Positions 35,485 through 46,463 of a DNA stretch of 64,000 nt are shown in pieces (within the stretch, counting starts at the first letter, position 1; every line of letters starts with the position of its first letter). The position numbers were made by a program, and so were the translations under genes. The DNA comes from Roseicella sp. DB1501 (GTDB lineage: Bacteria > Pseudomonadota > Alphaproteobacteria > Acetobacterales > Acetobacteraceae), in NCBI RefSeq assembly GCF_013112485.1, contig NZ_JABFHG010000010.1, forward strand, positions 62,001-126,000, read 5' to 3'. Under the pieces are notes generated by a model, which did no database searches, was not told the DNA's origin, and saw only the letters and a list, made by a program, of their open reading frames with translations.

Positions 35485-36920
35485 AACGCCCCCTCCGCGA
35501 AGGCGGGCGCCACAGGCGCGGCGCAGAGCCCGGAGGCTTCCAGCACCGCCGCGGCGCGAAACAGCAGCGCCTCCTCGAAGGGCCGGCCGATGAGCTGCAC
35601 GCCGATCGGCAGCGCGCCCTCGGCCCGCGGCACCGGGGCGGCGATCACCGGCAGGCCGATGCCGCTGACCGGCTGGGTGAAGAGGCCCATCGAGGGCCGC
35701 AGCGGCAGGGTCGCGCCGTCCAGTTCCAGCACCTCCTGGCCGATCGGCGTGGCGGCCACCGGCGTCGCCGGGGCGAGCAGGATGTCCCAGTCCCGCTGCA
35801 GGGCCCGCATCGAGTCGCGCGCCAGCGCCCGCACCCGCTGCGCCTGGCCGATCCAGGCCGCCGGCAGCAGCGCGCCGGCCAGCAGCCGGTCCTGGATCAG
35901 CGGCTCATATTCCTCGAGCCGGGTGCGGAGCGTCGGCAGGTGCAGCGCGCCGCCCTCGGCCGAGGTGATGAGGAAGGCGGCGGCGCGCGAGGCTTCCGCC
36001 ATCGTCCACTCCACCGTCGCCGTCGCGCCGAGCGCCCGCGCCACCGTGGCGACGGCGTCGCGCGCCGCCACCGATTGCTGCCGCGCGAACCAGCCGCCGA
36101 GCACGGCGATGCGCAGGCCCCCGATGCCGGCGCCGAGGCCGGGCAGCACCGGGGCCGGCGGCTCGGCCGCCTGCGCCGGGTCCTCGGGATCGAGGCCCTG
36201 CAGCGCGTCGTAGCCGGTGGCGAGGTCGGCGACGCTGCGGGCGAAGGGCCCGACATGGTCAAGGGAATGGACGAAGGGGAAGGCGCCCTGCCGGGAGAGC
36301 CGGCCATAGCTCGGCTTCACCCCCCAGATGCCGTTCAGGGAGGCGGGGACGCGGATCGAGCCATTGGTGTCGGTGCCGAGGCTGAGCGGCACCAGCCCGG
36401 CGGCGACGGCCGCCCCCGAGCCGCCGGAGGAGCCGCCGGCGATGCGGCCCAGCGGGTGGTCCATGTCGTGCGGGTTCCGCACCGGCCCGTCATGGCTGTT
36501 CTCGGTGGTGAAGCCATAGGCGAACTCGTCCATGTTCAGCGCGCCGAGGCAGATCGCCCCGGCCGCCTCCCATCGCCGGACCAGGAAGGCATCGCGCGCC
36601 GCGGGCGGCGCCGTCCGCCGGATGCGGCTGCCGGCGAGCGCCGGGAGGCCGGCGAGGTCGAACAGGTTCTTCGCGGCGAAGGGCACCCCGGACAGAGGGC
36701 CGACCGTCTCGCCCGCGGCGATGCGTCGATCGAGGGCAGCGGCGGCGGCCATTGCCCGGTCGGCGAGCAGGGCGGTGAAGGCGTTCACCGAAGGGCCGCG
36801 GGCCTCGATTCGGGCGAGCGCCGCCTCCGTCACCGCCCGCGCCGTGGTCTCGCCGCTGCGGATGCGGACGGCGAGGGCGAGGGCTGGACCAGTGGAGGGG
36901 CCGATGGGGGGGTTGCTCAC
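35481..36920 (-). CDS. atzE: AtzE-type amidase (1-carboxybiuret hydrolase family)
   Basis: About 479 residues, amidase-signature family. The Lys-cisSer-Ser triad can be read as Lys84 (VPFAAKNLFD), Ser164 (IAGGSSGGSGAAVAAG) and Ser188 (DTNGSIR). The start is GTG 36920, overlapping the stop of the small upstream gene as GTGA. That upstream product is an AtzG-like partner, and the obligate AtzG-AtzE pair is characterised in cyanuric-acid catabolism, where it deaminates 1-carboxybiuret. Related amidases in many bacteria are annotated the same way without known substrate. No atzD, atzH or atzF is in the window, so a role in s-triazine breakdown is not shown. Confidence 0.85.
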   Translation of the reverse strand: MSNPPIGPSTGPALALAVRIRSGETTARAVTEAALARIEARGPSVNAFTALLADRAMAAAAALDRRIAAGETVGPLSGVPFAAKNLFDLAGLPALAGSRIRRTAPPAARDAFLVRRWEAAGAICLGALNMDEFAYGFTTENSHDGPVRNPHDMDHPLGRIAGGSSGGSGAAVAAGLVPLSLGTDTNGSIRVPASLNGIWGVKPSYGRLSRQGAFPFVHSLDHVGPFARSVADLATGYDALQGLDPEDPAQAAEPPAPVLPGLGAGIGGLRIAVLGGWFARQQSVAARDAVATVARALGATATVEWTMAEASRAAAFLITSAEGGALHLPTLRTRLEEYEPLIQDRLLAGALLPAAWIGQAQRVRALARDSMRALQRDWDILLAPATPVAATPIGQEVLELDGATLPLRPSMGLFTQPVSGIGLPVIAAPVPRAEGALPIGVQLIGRPFEEALLFRAAAVLEASGLCAAPVAPAFAEGAF

Positions 36921-37108
36921 GGCCGGTAGACCGGCGCCGGTTCGGCGGTCTCGTCGAGCGGGAGCGTGAGGGCTGGGGCGCCGATCCGCGCCACCAGCGC
37001 CAGCGCCGCCGCCACCCGCGCCTGGCGCTCGGCGTCGAGCCGCAACCCTACCGCGGGGGTGACCGCGGCGACATGCGCGGCCGGGTCGAAGCGATCGGGA
37101 TCCAGCAT
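36917..37108 (-). CDS. atzG: AtzG-like small subunit (DUF4089 family)
   Basis: 63 residues from ATG 37108, with GGAGG five bases upstream inside a slightly longer in-frame alternative (ATG 37120). The sequence [40 protein letters not shown] and [15 protein letters not shown] matches the DUF4089/AtzG layout: helical, with a C-terminal tail ending in a conserved EPAPV-R/Y-P. In the known complex AtzG wraps onto AtzE as an evolved GatC-like subunit and is needed for its stability. The GTGA overlap with atzE suggests coupled translation and stoichiometric production. Confidence 0.8.
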   Translation of the reverse strand: MLDPDRFDPAAHVAAVTPAVGLRLDAERQARVAAALALVARIGAPALTLPLDETAEPAPVYRP

Positions 37109-37253
37109 GCAGGCCTCCATCGATGTCCCGGCAAAGCCATGCCGGTTTCATGCCGGCCCCCTCTGGCGCACATCTCGCGCATCCGTGAATCTCCGTGATG
37201 GCGCCGATCGGGTGTCGGGGCGTTTCGCGCCGGACATGGCTACGGGGGACACT

Positions 37254-40200
37254 ATGGCAGCACGACGCGGCAGCAAGCCGAAAGCAGCGGCGCCTGCGGC
37301 GACATCCGTGACGGCGCCCGCGCCGTCACCTGCGGCAGCGCCCATGACGGCACCCGCGGCGACAGCCGAGGCGGTGCCCGCGCCGAAACCCGCCGCGACG
37401 CCCACGCCGGCGCCTGCCGCGGCGCCTGCGTCATCTCCTGCCGCGGCGCCTGCGTCATCTCCTGCCGCGGCGCCTGCGCCGACGCCCGTGGCCGGGCCGC
37501 CCGCGCCCCGCATCTATCTGCTGCATCCCCTCCTGGTGGGCGCACTGCCCAGGTGGGATGGGGCCTTCGCGCGCGCGGCGGAGCTCGGCTTCGATACGGC
37601 GCTGATCGCCCCGCCCTTCGCCGCCGGCCCCACCGGGAACATCTTCCACCTGGCCGATCCGGGCGCGCCGCATCCCATCCTCGAGGCCAGCGGCGACGCG
37701 ACCGCGACCCTCGCCGAGCTTGCCGCCAAGGCGAAGGCCGCCGGCCTGGCCCTCTATCTCGACATCGTGCTCGACCGCGTCGCCGCCGAGGGCGCCATGC
37801 GCGCCGAGCACCGCGCCTGGTTCGAGGGAGATGGCCCGTCCGGCCTGCCCGACCCGCGGCATGCCCCGCCCGAGCAGGGCACCGTGCGCCCGCGCTGGGA
37901 GGATCCGGCCGTCGCCGAGGCGCTCGGCGGCTGGTGGGAGGAGCGGCTTCGCGGCTTCGCCGAGGCCGGCATCGTCGGCTTTCGCTGCAACGCCCCGCAC
38001 CAGGTCCCCGTCGCGCTGTGGCGGCGGCTGACGGCCGCCCTGCCGCAATGCCGCTTCCTCGCCTGGACGGCCGGCGTGCCGGCCGGCGCGCTGGCGCCGC
38101 TCGCCGAGGCCGGCTTCGCCGCCGTCTTCGACAGCCTGGGCTGGTGGGACCTGAAGGGCGGCTGGCTGACCGAGGAGGCCGCGCGCCTCGCCGCCATCGC
38201 GCCGGTGATCGCCACGGTGGAGCCCCCCTTCGGCCCGCGCCTCGCCGCCCGCAACGCGGATAGCTGGAGCGCCGAGCGGGAGGCGCAGCGCCAGCTTCGC
38301 CTCGCCTGCGGCATCGGCAGCGGCATCCTGGTGCCGATGGGCTTCGAATACGGCGCCCGCCGGCCGCTCGACCCGGCGCGCGACCGGCCCGGGGACTGGG
38401 ACTGGCTGCGCGACCATGCCGGCTTCGACCTCTCGGCCGAGCTGCGCGCGGCGAATGCCATGCTGTCCGACCGCGTGATGACGCAGGCGGAGCTGCGGCC
38501 CCTCGCCGGCCCCGGCGGCCCGGTCGTGGCGCTGTTGCGCGCGGCCACGCCGGATGTGCGCGAGGCCCAGGCGGCGACGCTGGTCCTGGCCAATCCGGAT
38601 TTGCACAACGGCGCCAGCGTCGCGCTCACCACGCTGCTGCCCGGCGCCGGCGCCGCCTTCGCCCGCTTCCGCCCGGTCTCGCCGGCGACGGCCGGGCTGC
38701 TGGCGCCCGGCGCGACGGTGCAGCTCGGCGCCGGCGAGGTGCGGCTCTATGCCGCGGAGCCGCCGCGGCCGATCCTCACCGCCGCCGCGGCCACGCCGGC
38801 GCCGGATGTCGCGGCCGCCGCGGCGGCGCCGCGCATCGGCATCGAGGCGGTGACGCCGGCGGTCGATGGCGGGCGCTTCCCGGTCAAGCGCACGGTCGGC
38901 GAGGTGGTCGAGGTCACCTGCGACCTGATCTGCGACGGCCATGACAAGCTCGGCGCCGTCCTGCTCTGGCGCGCCGTCGACGAGACGGCCTGGTCCGAGA
39001 CCCGCATGGTGCCGCTCGGCAACGACCGCTGGATGGCGCGCTTCCCGCTGGAGCGGATGGGGCGCTACCTCTTCGCCGTCGAGACCTGGCGCGACGCCTT
39101 CGCCACCTTCCGCGACGAGCTCGAGAAGAAGCACGCGGCCAATGTGCCGATCGGCCTCGAGCTGGAGGAAGGCCGCATCCTGGTGACCAAGGCCGGCAAG
39201 CGGGCCGGCGGCGCGCTGACCGGCCTCGCCGAGCGCCTCCAGGGCGCGCCGGACCAGGAGCGGCTGACGCTGCTGATGGCGCCCGAGACGGCGCGCCTCA
39301 TGGCCGAGGCCGACGACCGCCCCTTCCGCGCCCGCAGCCCCGAGATGCCGCTCGATGCCGAGCGCACCGGCGCGGGCTTCGCCAGCTGGTACGAACTCTT
39401 CCCCCGCAGCCAGAGCGGCGAGGCGACGCGGCACGGCACCTTCGACGACGTCATCCGCCGCCTGCCGCATATCCGGGCAATGGGCTTCGACGTGCTGTAC
39501 TTCCCGCCCATCCACCCGATCGGCCGGGCTTTCCGCAAGGGGCGCAACAACACGCTGACGCCGGGGCCGGACGACCCCGGCAGCCCCTATGCCATCGGCT
39601 CGGAGGAGGGCGGGCACGACGCCATCCATCCGCAGCTCGGCACGCTGGAGGATTTCCGCCGCCTGGTCGCGGCGGCGAAGGAGCACGGGCTCGAGCTGGC
39701 GCTCGACTTCGCCATCCAGTGCAGCCCGGACCATCCCTGGCTGCAGCAGCACCGCGAGTGGTTCGACTGGCGGCCGGACGGCTCGCTCCGCTACGCCGAG
39801 AATCCGCCGAAGAAGTACCAGGACATCGTCAACGTCGATTTCTACAACGAGGGTTCCGTTCCCTCGCTCTGGACGGCGCTGCGCGACGTGGTGCGCTTCT
39901 GGGTGGATCAGGGCGTGCGGCTGTTCCGCGTGGACAACCCGCACACCAAGCCCTTCCCCTTCTGGGAATGGCTGATCGCCGATATCCGCGCGCAATGCCC
40001 GGATGCGGTGTTCCTGGCCGAGGCCTTCACCCGGCCGAAGGTGATGAACCGGCTGGCCAAGGTCGGCTTCAGCCAGTCCTACACCTACTTCACCTGGCGC
40101 AACACCAAGCCGGAGATCCAGGAATACCTGACCGAGTTGACGACGACGGCGCAGCGCGACTTCTTCCGCCCGCATTTCTTCGTCAACACGCCCGACATCA

Positions 40201-40754
40201 ACCCGCCCTTCCTGCAGACCGGCGGCCGCGGCGGCCATCTCATCCGCGCCTTCCTGGCGACCACCCTCTCCGGTCTCTGGGGCATGTATCAGGGCTTCGA
40301 GCTCTGCGAGGCGACGCCGTTGCCGGGGCGGGAGGAGTACCTGGATTCGGAGAAGTACGAGATCCGCGTCTGGCCGGACCGGCGGCCTGGCGACATCGTG
40401 GACGAGATCACCCGCCTGAACATGATCCGCCGCGCCAACCCCGCGTTGCAGACCCATCTGGGCATCGCCTTCCACAACGCCTTCAATGAACAGGTCCTGT
40501 GGTACCGGAAGGCCACCGCGGACCGGAGCAACGTGGTGCTGTGCGCCGTCAGCCTCGACCCGCACAACGTCCAGGAGGCGGCGGTCGAGCTGCCGCTCTG
40601 GGAATGGGGGCTGCCGGATCATGCGGCGCTGGAGGCGGAGGATTTGATGACGGGTTGGCAGTTCACCTGGCACGGCAAAGTGCAGCGGCTTCGGCTCGAT
40701 CCCGGCGGCCTGCCCTTCGGGATCTGGCGGGTGCGACCGGCGGGGGGCCTGTGA
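37254..40754 (+). CDS. glgE: GlgE: alpha-1,4-glucan:maltose-1-phosphate maltosyltransferase with extra N-terminal pseudo-catalytic domain
   Basis: About 1166 residues, against roughly 660-700 for actinobacterial GlgE. Order: an Ala/Pro linker (residues 8-83, with a tandem 8-residue repeat); a GH13-like barrel (about 85-520); then the GlgE N-domain ([21 protein letters not shown]) and catalytic barrel. Catalytic residues are Asp894 ([11 protein letters not shown]), Glu923 (FLAEAFTRP) and Asp981 (NTPDINPP). In the first barrel the equivalent blocks read [11 protein letters not shown] (Asn246) and FLAWTAGVP (Trp271), so it cannot be a normal retaining hydrolase. The enzyme adds maltosyl units from maltose-1-phosphate to alpha-glucan. 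ATG 37254 follows GGGGGA. Its stop overlaps treS (TGATG). Confidence 0.93.
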   Translation: MAARRGSKPKAAAPAATSVTAPAPSPAAAPMTAPAATAEAVPAPKPAATPTPAPAAAPASSPAAAPASSPAAAPAPTPVAGPPAPRIYLLHPLLVGALPRWDGAFARAAELGFDTALIAPPFAAGPTGNIFHLADPGAPHPILEASGDATATLAELAAKAKAAGLALYLDIVLDRVAAEGAMRAEHRAWFEGDGPSGLPDPRHAPPEQGTVRPRWEDPAVAEALGGWWEERLRGFAEAGIVGFRCNAPHQVPVALWRRLTAALPQCRFLAWTAGVPAGALAPLAEAGFAAVFDSLGWWDLKGGWLTEEAARLAAIAPVIATVEPPFGPRLAARNADSWSAEREAQRQLRLACGIGSGILVPMGFEYGARRPLDPARDRPGDWDWLRDHAGFDLSAELRAANAMLSDRVMTQAELRPLAGPGGPVVALLRAATPDVREAQAATLVLANPDLHNGASVALTTLLPGAGAAFARFRPVSPATAGLLAPGATVQLGAGEVRLYAAEPPRPILTAAAATPAPDVAAAAAAPRIGIEAVTPAVDGGRFPVKRTVGEVVEVTCDLICDGHDKLGAVLLWRAVDETAWSETRMVPLGNDRWMARFPLERMGRYLFAVETWRDAFATFRDELEKKHAANVPIGLELEEGRILVTKAGKRAGGALTGLAERLQGAPDQERLTLLMAPETARLMAEADDRPFRARSPEMPLDAERTGAGFASWYELFPRSQSGEATRHGTFDDVIRRLPHIRAMGFDVLYFPPIHPIGRAFRKGRNNTLTPGPDDPGSPYAIGSEEGGHDAIHPQLGTLEDFRRLVAAAKEHGLELALDFAIQCSPDHPWLQQHREWFDWRPDGSLRYAENPPKKYQDIVNVDFYNEGSVPSLWTALRDVVRFWVDQGVRLFRVDNPHTKPFPFWEWLIADIRAQCPDAVFLAEAFTRPKVMNRLAKVGFSQSYTYFTWRNTKPEIQEYLTELTTTAQRDFFRPHFFVNTPDINPPFLQTGGRGGHLIRAFLATTLSGLWGMYQGFELCEATPLPGREEYLDSEKYEIRVWPDRRPGDIVDEITRLNMIRRANPALQTHLGIAFHNAFNEQVLWYRKATADRSNVVLCAVSLDPHNVQEAAVELPLWEWGLPDHAALEAEDLMTGWQFTWHGKVQRLRLDPGGLPFGIWRVRPAGGL
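37413..37478 (+). repeat. 24-bp tandem repeat in the glgE linker
   Basis: About 2.75 copies of a 24-bp unit (37413-37436, 37437-37460, then 18 bp of a third). They encode PAAAPASS repeats in the Ala/Pro linker before the first barrel. In-frame slippage here would change linker length only. Confidence 0.85.
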
Positions 40755-43700
40755 TGTCCCGTCGCAGCGATGACGGGCGGGATCTCAGCCCCTCCATGTC
40801 CGAACTGCGCGCGGCCGCCCAGCCGGCCGCCGCGCCGCCGCGCCGCGGGCCGGGCTCGGCGTCGCGGGCCACGACGCATCCGCGCGACCCGCTCTGGTAC
40901 CGCGACGCGGTCATCTACCAGCTGCACGTGAAGAGCTTCTTCGACGCCAACGACGACGGCGTCGGCGATTTCGCCGGCCTGCTGCAGAAGCTCGACTACA
41001 TCGCCGAGCTCGGCGTCGACACGCTCTGGCTGCTGCCCTTCTATCCGAGCCCGCTGCGCGACGACGGCTACGACATCGCCGACTATCGCGGGGTGAACCC
41101 GAGCTACGGCACGCTGCAGGATGCCCGCCGCTTCGTGCGGGAGGCGCATGCCCGCGGCCTCAAGGTCATCACCGAGCTGGTCATCAACCACACCAGCGAC
41201 CAGCATCCCTGGTTCCAGCGCGCCCGCAACGCGCCGCCCGGCTCCCTGCACCGCAACTACTACGTCTGGTCGGACACGGACCAGAAATACGACGGCACGC
41301 GCATCATCTTCCTCGACACCGAGAAGTCCAACTGGACCTTCGATTCGGTGGCCGGGCAGTATTTCTGGCACCGCTTCTACAGCCACCAGCCGGACCTGAA
41401 TTTCGAGAATCCGCGCGTCCTGTCGGAAGTGCTGAACGTGATGCGCTTCTGGCTCGATATCGGCATCGACGGGCTGCGGCTCGACGCCGTGCCCTATCTG
41501 CGCGAGCGCGAGGGCACGAACAACGAGAACCTGCCGGAGACGCATGAGGTGCTGCGGCTGATCCGCAGCAAGCTCGACCAGGGCTTCCAGGGCCGCATGC
41601 TGCTCGCCGAGGCCAACCAGTGGCCGGAGGACACGCAGCAATATTTCGGCAACGGCGACGAATGCCAGATGGCCTTCCACTTCCCGCTGATGCCCCGGAT
41701 GTACATGGGCATCGCGCAGGAGGATCGCTTCCCGATCACCGACATCCTGCGGCAGACCCCCGACATCCCGGATGGCTGCCAGTGGGCGATCTTCCTGCGC
41801 AACCATGACGAGCTGACGCTCGAGATGGTCACCGACCGGGAGCGGGACTATCTTTGGAACACCTATGCCGCCGACAAGCGGGCGCGCATCAATCTCGGCA
41901 TCCGCCGCCGGCTCGCGCCGCTGCTCGAGCGCGACCGCCGCCGCATCGAGCTGATGAACGGCCTGCTGCTCTCCATGCCCGGCACGCCGGTGATCTATTA
42001 CGGCGACGAGATCGGCATGGGCGACAACATCTTCCTGCGCGACCGTGACGGCGTGCGCACGCCGATGCAGTGGTCGCCCGACCGCAATGGCGGCTTCTCG
42101 AAGGCCGATCCGGCGGCGCTGGTCCTGCCGGTGCTGCAGGACCCGCTCTACGGCTACCAGGCGGTGAATGTCGAGACGCAGTCGCGCGACCCGCACAGCC
42201 TGCTGAACTGGATGCGCCGCATGCTGGCGGTGCGCAAGCGCAGCCGCGCCTTCGGCCGCGGCAGCATGCGGCTGCTCTATCCGGCGAACCGCAAGGTGCT
42301 GGCCTATCTGCGGGAATACGACGGCGACACCATCCTCTGCGTCTTCAACCTCTCCCGCTCGGCGCAGGCGGTAGAGCTCGACCTCTCCGCCTGCAGCGGG
42401 CAGGTGCCGGTGGAGATGCTGGGTGGCACGAGCTTCCCGCCGATCGGCCAGCTTCCTTACCTGCTGACCCTGCAGCCCTATGGCTTCTACTGGTTCGTCC
42501 TTGCCACCGAGAAGGCGCTGCCGCCCTGGCACGCCCCCTCGCCCGAGCCGTTGCCTGACCTCCGAACCCTTGTCCTGAAGGCCGACGTGAAGGAACTCCT
42601 TGGCGACGCCGTTCGCGGCGAGATCGAGCGGGACATCCTGCCCGCCTACCTCCCGAAGCGGCGCTGGTTCGCCGCCAAGGGCGAGACGCTGGAAGGCGTC
42701 CGCCTGACCGCCATCGCCGCCCTGCCCGAGGCGAAGGGCGCGGTGGTCATGGCCGAGGTCGAGGCCAGGCTGCCGGGCCGGGTCGAGCGCTACGCGCTGC
42801 CGCTCGGCGGCGTCGAGGACACCGACGGCATCGGACCGCTGCCGGCGCAGCTCGCCCTCACGCGGCTGCGGCAGGGTCGGCGGGTCGGCTTCCTGACCGA
42901 CGCCTTCGCCGACAACCGGCTCCCGCCCTCCATCCTGCAGGCGCTGCGCGATGGCCCGGTGCTGAAGACCGATGACGGCGAGATCCACTTCCGGTCCACC
43001 TCGCGCCTCGCCGAGCTGACCCTGCCGGAAGCGCCGGAGATCCGCCGGCTCTCGGCCGAGCAGTCCAACTCCTCGCTCATCTACGGCGAGCAGGTGGTGC
43101 TGAAGATCATCCGGCGCATCAATCCGGGCATCCATCCGGAAGCCGAGATGACGCGCTACCTGACCGAGGCAGGCTTCGCCAATACGGCGCCGCTGCTCGG
43201 CGAGGTGGTTCGCATCGCGCCGGATGGCACGCCGAACACGCTGATGCTGGCCCAGGGCTTCGTCCGCAACCAGGGCGATGGCTGGGCCTGGACGCTCGAC
43301 TGGCTTGGCCGGGCCGTGGATGAGGCGGCGCTGACCGAAACGCCGCCGGAGGATCCCTTCGCCGGCTATCTGGCCTTCGCCGGCGCGCTCGGCCGCCGGC
43401 TGGGCGAGCTGCACGCGGCCCTGGCGCAGCCGACCGACCAGCCGGCCTTCGCACCGGAGACGGCGACGGAGCAGGACCGCGAGGGTTGGGCGAAGGGGGC
43501 GCTGGAACAGCTTGATCCGGCGCTCGAGCTGCTGCGCTCGCGCGAGCTGCCGGAGGATATCGCCCCGCTCGCCGAGCGGCTGCTGGCGCGGGCCGATGCG
43601 CTGCGCGCGGCGACGCACCGGCTGGCGCAATCGGCGGCGGGCGCGCTGAAGACGCGTGTGCATGGCGACTTCCACCTGGGCCAGGTGCTGGTGGCGCAGG

Positions 43701-44119
43701 GCGATGCCGTCATCGTCGACTTCGAGGGCGAGCCGGCGCGGCCGCTCTCCGAGCGACGCGCCAAGGGCAGCCCGCTGCGCGACGTCGCCGGCCTGCTGCG
43801 CAGCTTCGACTACGTGGCGCATGTGGCGAACTCGACGGAGGGCTCGGGCGCCTCGGCCGCCGCGCCCACCGAGCGGCGCACGGCGCTGATCGCCCGCTGG
43901 CAGCAGCAATCCGAGCACGCCTTCCTCGAGGCCTATCACGCGGCGGAGGCCGCCGCGCCCAATCCCTGGGTGCCAGCGGACGCCGAGGCTGCCCTGCTCG
44001 ATCTCTTCCTGATCGAGAAGGCGGCGTACGAAATCCGCTACGAGGCGGCGAACCGTCCGGCCTGGATCGGTGTGCCGCTGCGTGGCCTTGCCTCCCTGGC
44101 GGAGCGGATCACTGCATGA
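40754..44119 (+). CDS. treS: Trehalose synthase-maltokinase fusion (TreS-Mak)
   Basis: About 1121 residues. After a low-complexity N-terminus, residues about 45-600 form a GH13 Tre[20 protein letters not shown], nucleophile Asp244 ([11 protein letters not shown]), Glu286 (LLAEANQ) and Asp352 (RNHDE). It isomerises trehalose and maltose. Residues about 605-1110 are a Pep2/maltokinase with its typical opening [19 protein letters not shown], and catalytic HGDFHLGQV (970-978) followed by VDFEGEP. It uses ATP to make maltose-1-phosphate, the GlgE substrate. Fusion channels trehalose to GlgE and is known in several phyla. It overlaps both neighbours (TGATG and ATGA), so glgE-treS-glgB is one coupled unit. 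Confidence 0.95.
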   Translation: MSRRSDDGRDLSPSMSELRAAAQPAAAPPRRGPGSASRATTHPRDPLWYRDAVIYQLHVKSFFDANDDGVGDFAGLLQKLDYIAELGVDTLWLLPFYPSPLRDDGYDIADYRGVNPSYGTLQDARRFVREAHARGLKVITELVINHTSDQHPWFQRARNAPPGSLHRNYYVWSDTDQKYDGTRIIFLDTEKSNWTFDSVAGQYFWHRFYSHQPDLNFENPRVLSEVLNVMRFWLDIGIDGLRLDAVPYLREREGTNNENLPETHEVLRLIRSKLDQGFQGRMLLAEANQWPEDTQQYFGNGDECQMAFHFPLMPRMYMGIAQEDRFPITDILRQTPDIPDGCQWAIFLRNHDELTLEMVTDRERDYLWNTYAADKRARINLGIRRRLAPLLERDRRRIELMNGLLLSMPGTPVIYYGDEIGMGDNIFLRDRDGVRTPMQWSPDRNGGFSKADPAALVLPVLQDPLYGYQAVNVETQSRDPHSLLNWMRRMLAVRKRSRAFGRGSMRLLYPANRKVLAYLREYDGDTILCVFNLSRSAQAVELDLSACSGQVPVEMLGGTSFPPIGQLPYLLTLQPYGFYWFVLATEKALPPWHAPSPEPLPDLRTLVLKADVKELLGDAVRGEIERDILPAYLPKRRWFAAKGETLEGVRLTAIAALPEAKGAVVMAEVEARLPGRVERYALPLGGVEDTDGIGPLPAQLALTRLRQGRRVGFLTDAFADNRLPPSILQALRDGPVLKTDDGEIHFRSTSRLAELTLPEAPEIRRLSAEQSNSSLIYGEQVVLKIIRRINPGIHPEAEMTRYLTEAGFANTAPLLGEVVRIAPDGTPNTLMLAQGFVRNQGDGWAWTLDWLGRAVDEAALTETPPEDPFAGYLAFAGALGRRLGELHAALAQPTDQPAFAPETATEQDREGWAKGALEQLDPALELLRSRELPEDIAPLAERLLARADALRAATHRLAQSAAGALKTRVHGDFHLGQVLVAQGDAVIVDFEGEPARPLSERRAKGSPLRDVAGLLRSFDYVAHVANSTEGSGASAAAPTERRTALIARWQQQSEHAFLEAYHAAEAAAPNPWVPADAEAALLDLFLIEKAAYEIRYEAANRPAWIGVPLRGLASLAERITA

Positions 44120-46278
44120 ATCAGTCCTATGACGCGCTGGCCGCGGGTCGCCACGGCGACCCGTTCTCCCTCCTCGGTCCGCATGATGGCGAGGTGCGCA
44201 GCTTCCAGCCCGGGGCGCGCAGCGTCGTGGTGCTGGCGCGCGACGGCGGCGAGGAGATCGGCCGGCTCGAGAAGGTGCATCCGGCCGGCCTCTTCTCCGG
44301 CCGGGTGTCGCGCCAGGTGCCCTATCGCTTGCGGATCGAGTGGCCGGGGCTGACGCAGGAGACCGAGGACCCCTATGCCTTCGGCCTGCTCCTCGGGGCG
44401 CTCGACCTGCATCTCTTCGGCGAGGGCCGGCATTTCGAACTGGCCAAGGTGTTCGGCGCACAGGCGATGGAGGTGGAGGGGGTGCCCGGCGTGCGCTTCG
44501 CGCTCTGGGCGCCGAATGCGCGCCGCGTCTCGGTCGTCGGCGACTTCAACGGCTGGGACGGGCGGCGCCACCCGATGCGGCTGCGGCCGGAAGCGGGCGT
44601 GTGGGAGCTGTTCATCCCGCGCCTGCAGCCCGGGGCCGTCTACAAGTACGAGCTGGTCGGGCCGGACGGGGCGCTGCTGCCGCTGAAGGCCGACCCGATC
44701 GCCCAGGCAACGGAATTGCCGCCCGCCACCGCCTCCCGCGTCCTCGATCCAGCGCCTTTCGCCTGGACGGACGAGGCCTGGATGGCGCGGCGTGGCGCGG
44801 CGCAGGCGCCGGGCGCGCCGATCTCGATCTACGAGGTGCATGCCGGCTCCTGGTGGCGCGACGCGGATGGCGAATCGCTCGACTGGGACCGGCTGGCCGA
44901 CCGGTTGCTGCCCTATGTGCAGGGCATGGGCTTCACCCATCTCGAATTCCTGCCCATCATGGAGCACCCCTTCGGCGGCTCCTGGGGCTACCAGCCGCTC
45001 TCCATGTTCGCGCCCAGCGCCCGGTTCGGCCCGCCCACAGGCTTCGCCCGGTTCGTCGACCGCGCCCATGCCGCCGGCATCGGCGTCATCCTCGACTGGG
45101 TGCCGGCGCATTTCCCGACCGATGCGCATGGCCTCTACCGCTTCGACGGCACCGCGCTCTACGAGCATGCCGACCCGCGCGAGGGCTTCCACCGCGACTG
45201 GAACACGGCGATCTACAATTTCGGCCGCAACGAGGTGCGCGGCTTCCTGCTCGCCAGCGCGATGCATTGGCTGGAGCACTACCATGTGGACGGGCTGCGC
45301 GTGGATGCCGTGGCCTCCATGCTCTACCGCGACTACTCCCGCCCGGCTGGCGAGTGGATCCCGAACCGCTTTGGCGGGCGGGAGAATCTCGAGGCCGTCG
45401 CCTTCCTGCAGGAGATGAACGCCGTCGTCGCGGAACGCTGCCCTGGCGCCGTCACCATCGCCGAGGAGAGCACCGCCTGGCCCGGCGTGACCCGGCCGAC
45501 CGGCGAAGGTGGCCTCGGCTTCGACTACAAATGGAACATGGGCTGGATGCACGATTCGCTCCACTACATCGAGCAGGATCCCGTGCACCGGCAGTACCAC
45601 CACGACAGCATGACCTTCGGCCTGGTCTATGCCTGGAGCGAGAAGTTCATCCTGCCCCTCAGCCATGACGAGGTGGTCTACGGGAAGGGCTCGCTCTTCG
45701 GGAAGATGCCGGGCGACACCTGGCAGAAGCTCGCCAATCTCCGCGCCTATCTGAGCTTCATGTGGACGCATCCCGGCAAGAAGCTGCTCTTCATGGGCGG
45801 CGAGATCGCCCAGCCGGCCGAGTGGAACCACGATGCCAGCATCGCCTGGCCGCTGCTCGATGATGCCGGGCATCGCGGCATCCAGCGCCTGGTGAGCGAC
45901 CTCAACGCCGCCTATCGCGCGATGCCGGCGCTGCACCGCCTGGATGCCTCGCCGGAGGGCTTCCGCTGGGTGGTCGGCGACGACCGGGCGCAGAGCGTCT
46001 TCGCCTATCTGCGCTTCGGCGGCGCGGATGATCCGCCGGCCCTCGTCGTCTGCAACATGACACCGTTGCCGCGCCACGACTACCGGATCGGCGTTCCCCG
46101 CGGCGGCGCCTGGCACGAGATGTTGAACTCTGACGGTGCCGCCTATGGCGGGACCAACAGCGGCAACGGTGGTTGGATCACGGCCGAGGCGATCCCGGCG
46201 CACGGCTACGGCGAAAGCCTCAACCTGTTCCTGCCGCCGCTCGCCGTTCTTGTCCTCGTGCCGCAGGGCGGCAGCTAG
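44116..46278 (+). CDS. glgB: 1,4-alpha-glucan branching enzyme
   Basis: 720 residues, standard length with two N-terminal CBM48-like modules ([37 protein letters not shown]). Catalytic residues Asp397 ([11 protein letters not shown]), Glu450 (IAEES) and Asp518 ([12 protein letters not shown]) sit close to the E. coli positions. It makes alpha-1,6 branches on chains extended by GlgE. It starts within the treS stop (ATGA). Its own stop codon TAG is provided by the first bases of a dispersed repeat (family B, 46275-46381), so the repeat arrived at, or defines, the exact 3' end. Confidence 0.96.
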   Translation: MNQSYDALAAGRHGDPFSLLGPHDGEVRSFQPGARSVVVLARDGGEEIGRLEKVHPAGLFSGRVSRQVPYRLRIEWPGLTQETEDPYAFGLLLGALDLHLFGEGRHFELAKVFGAQAMEVEGVPGVRFALWAPNARRVSVVGDFNGWDGRRHPMRLRPEAGVWELFIPRLQPGAVYKYELVGPDGALLPLKADPIAQATELPPATASRVLDPAPFAWTDEAWMARRGAAQAPGAPISIYEVHAGSWWRDADGESLDWDRLADRLLPYVQGMGFTHLEFLPIMEHPFGGSWGYQPLSMFAPSARFGPPTGFARFVDRAHAAGIGVILDWVPAHFPTDAHGLYRFDGTALYEHADPREGFHRDWNTAIYNFGRNEVRGFLLASAMHWLEHYHVDGLRVDAVASMLYRDYSRPAGEWIPNRFGGRENLEAVAFLQEMNAVVAERCPGAVTIAEESTAWPGVTRPTGEGGLGFDYKWNMGWMHDSLHYIEQDPVHRQYHHDSMTFGLVYAWSEKFILPLSHDEVVYGKGSLFGKMPGDTWQKLANLRAYLSFMWTHPGKKLLFMGGEIAQPAEWNHDASIAWPLLDDAGHRGIQRLVSDLNAAYRAMPALHRLDASPEGFRWVVGDDRAQSVFAYLRFGGADDPPALVVCNMTPLPRHDYRIGVPRGGAWHEMLNSDGAAYGGTNSGNGGWITAEAIPAHGYGESLNLFLPPLAVLVLVPQGGS

Positions 46279-46381
46279 AGCAGATCCCGTTCGAATGGAA
46301 ACACTCGAACAGGTGAAGATGCTCTGAAAACAACAGGCTAGAGCATTTGCCGTGAACGCAGGTGAACGGAAAATGCTCTAG
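46275..46381. repeat. Dispersed hairpin repeat family B (CTAGAGC type), copy 2
   Basis: The left half holds GTTCGA / TCGAAC arms around ATGGAAACAC and outer AGAGCA / TGCTCT arms. The right half is a hairpin with a perfect 11-bp base, CTAGAGCATTT / AAATGCTCTAG (46338-46348 with 46371-46381). It shares CTAGAGC, TGGAAACA, AACAACA and GGTGAACGG with copy 1 at 25759. It overlaps the glgB stop and separates the glgE-treS-glgB unit from glgX. Confidence 0.85.
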
Positions 46382-46463
46382 CGCCTGACCTTGCCCTTCC
46401 GGGCCGCAGGCCTGGGACGGCAGGGCGGGTCGGGGCATGGAACGTCCAGCCCGAAGGGATAGT

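Noticed and set aside
37236-37253. Earlier glgE start at ATG 37236
   Set aside because: ATG 37254 has the GGGGGA ribosome-binding sequence at good spacing; the earlier ATG has none.
37413-37478. CRISPR-like or regulatory repeat array
   Set aside because: The 24-bp units are directly adjacent, in frame, and encode an Ala/Pro/Ser linker; there are no spacers.
37455-44461. Two long minus-strand frames opposite glgE, treS and glgB
   Set aside because: No recognisable domains, and the opposite strand carries complete GH13 triads.
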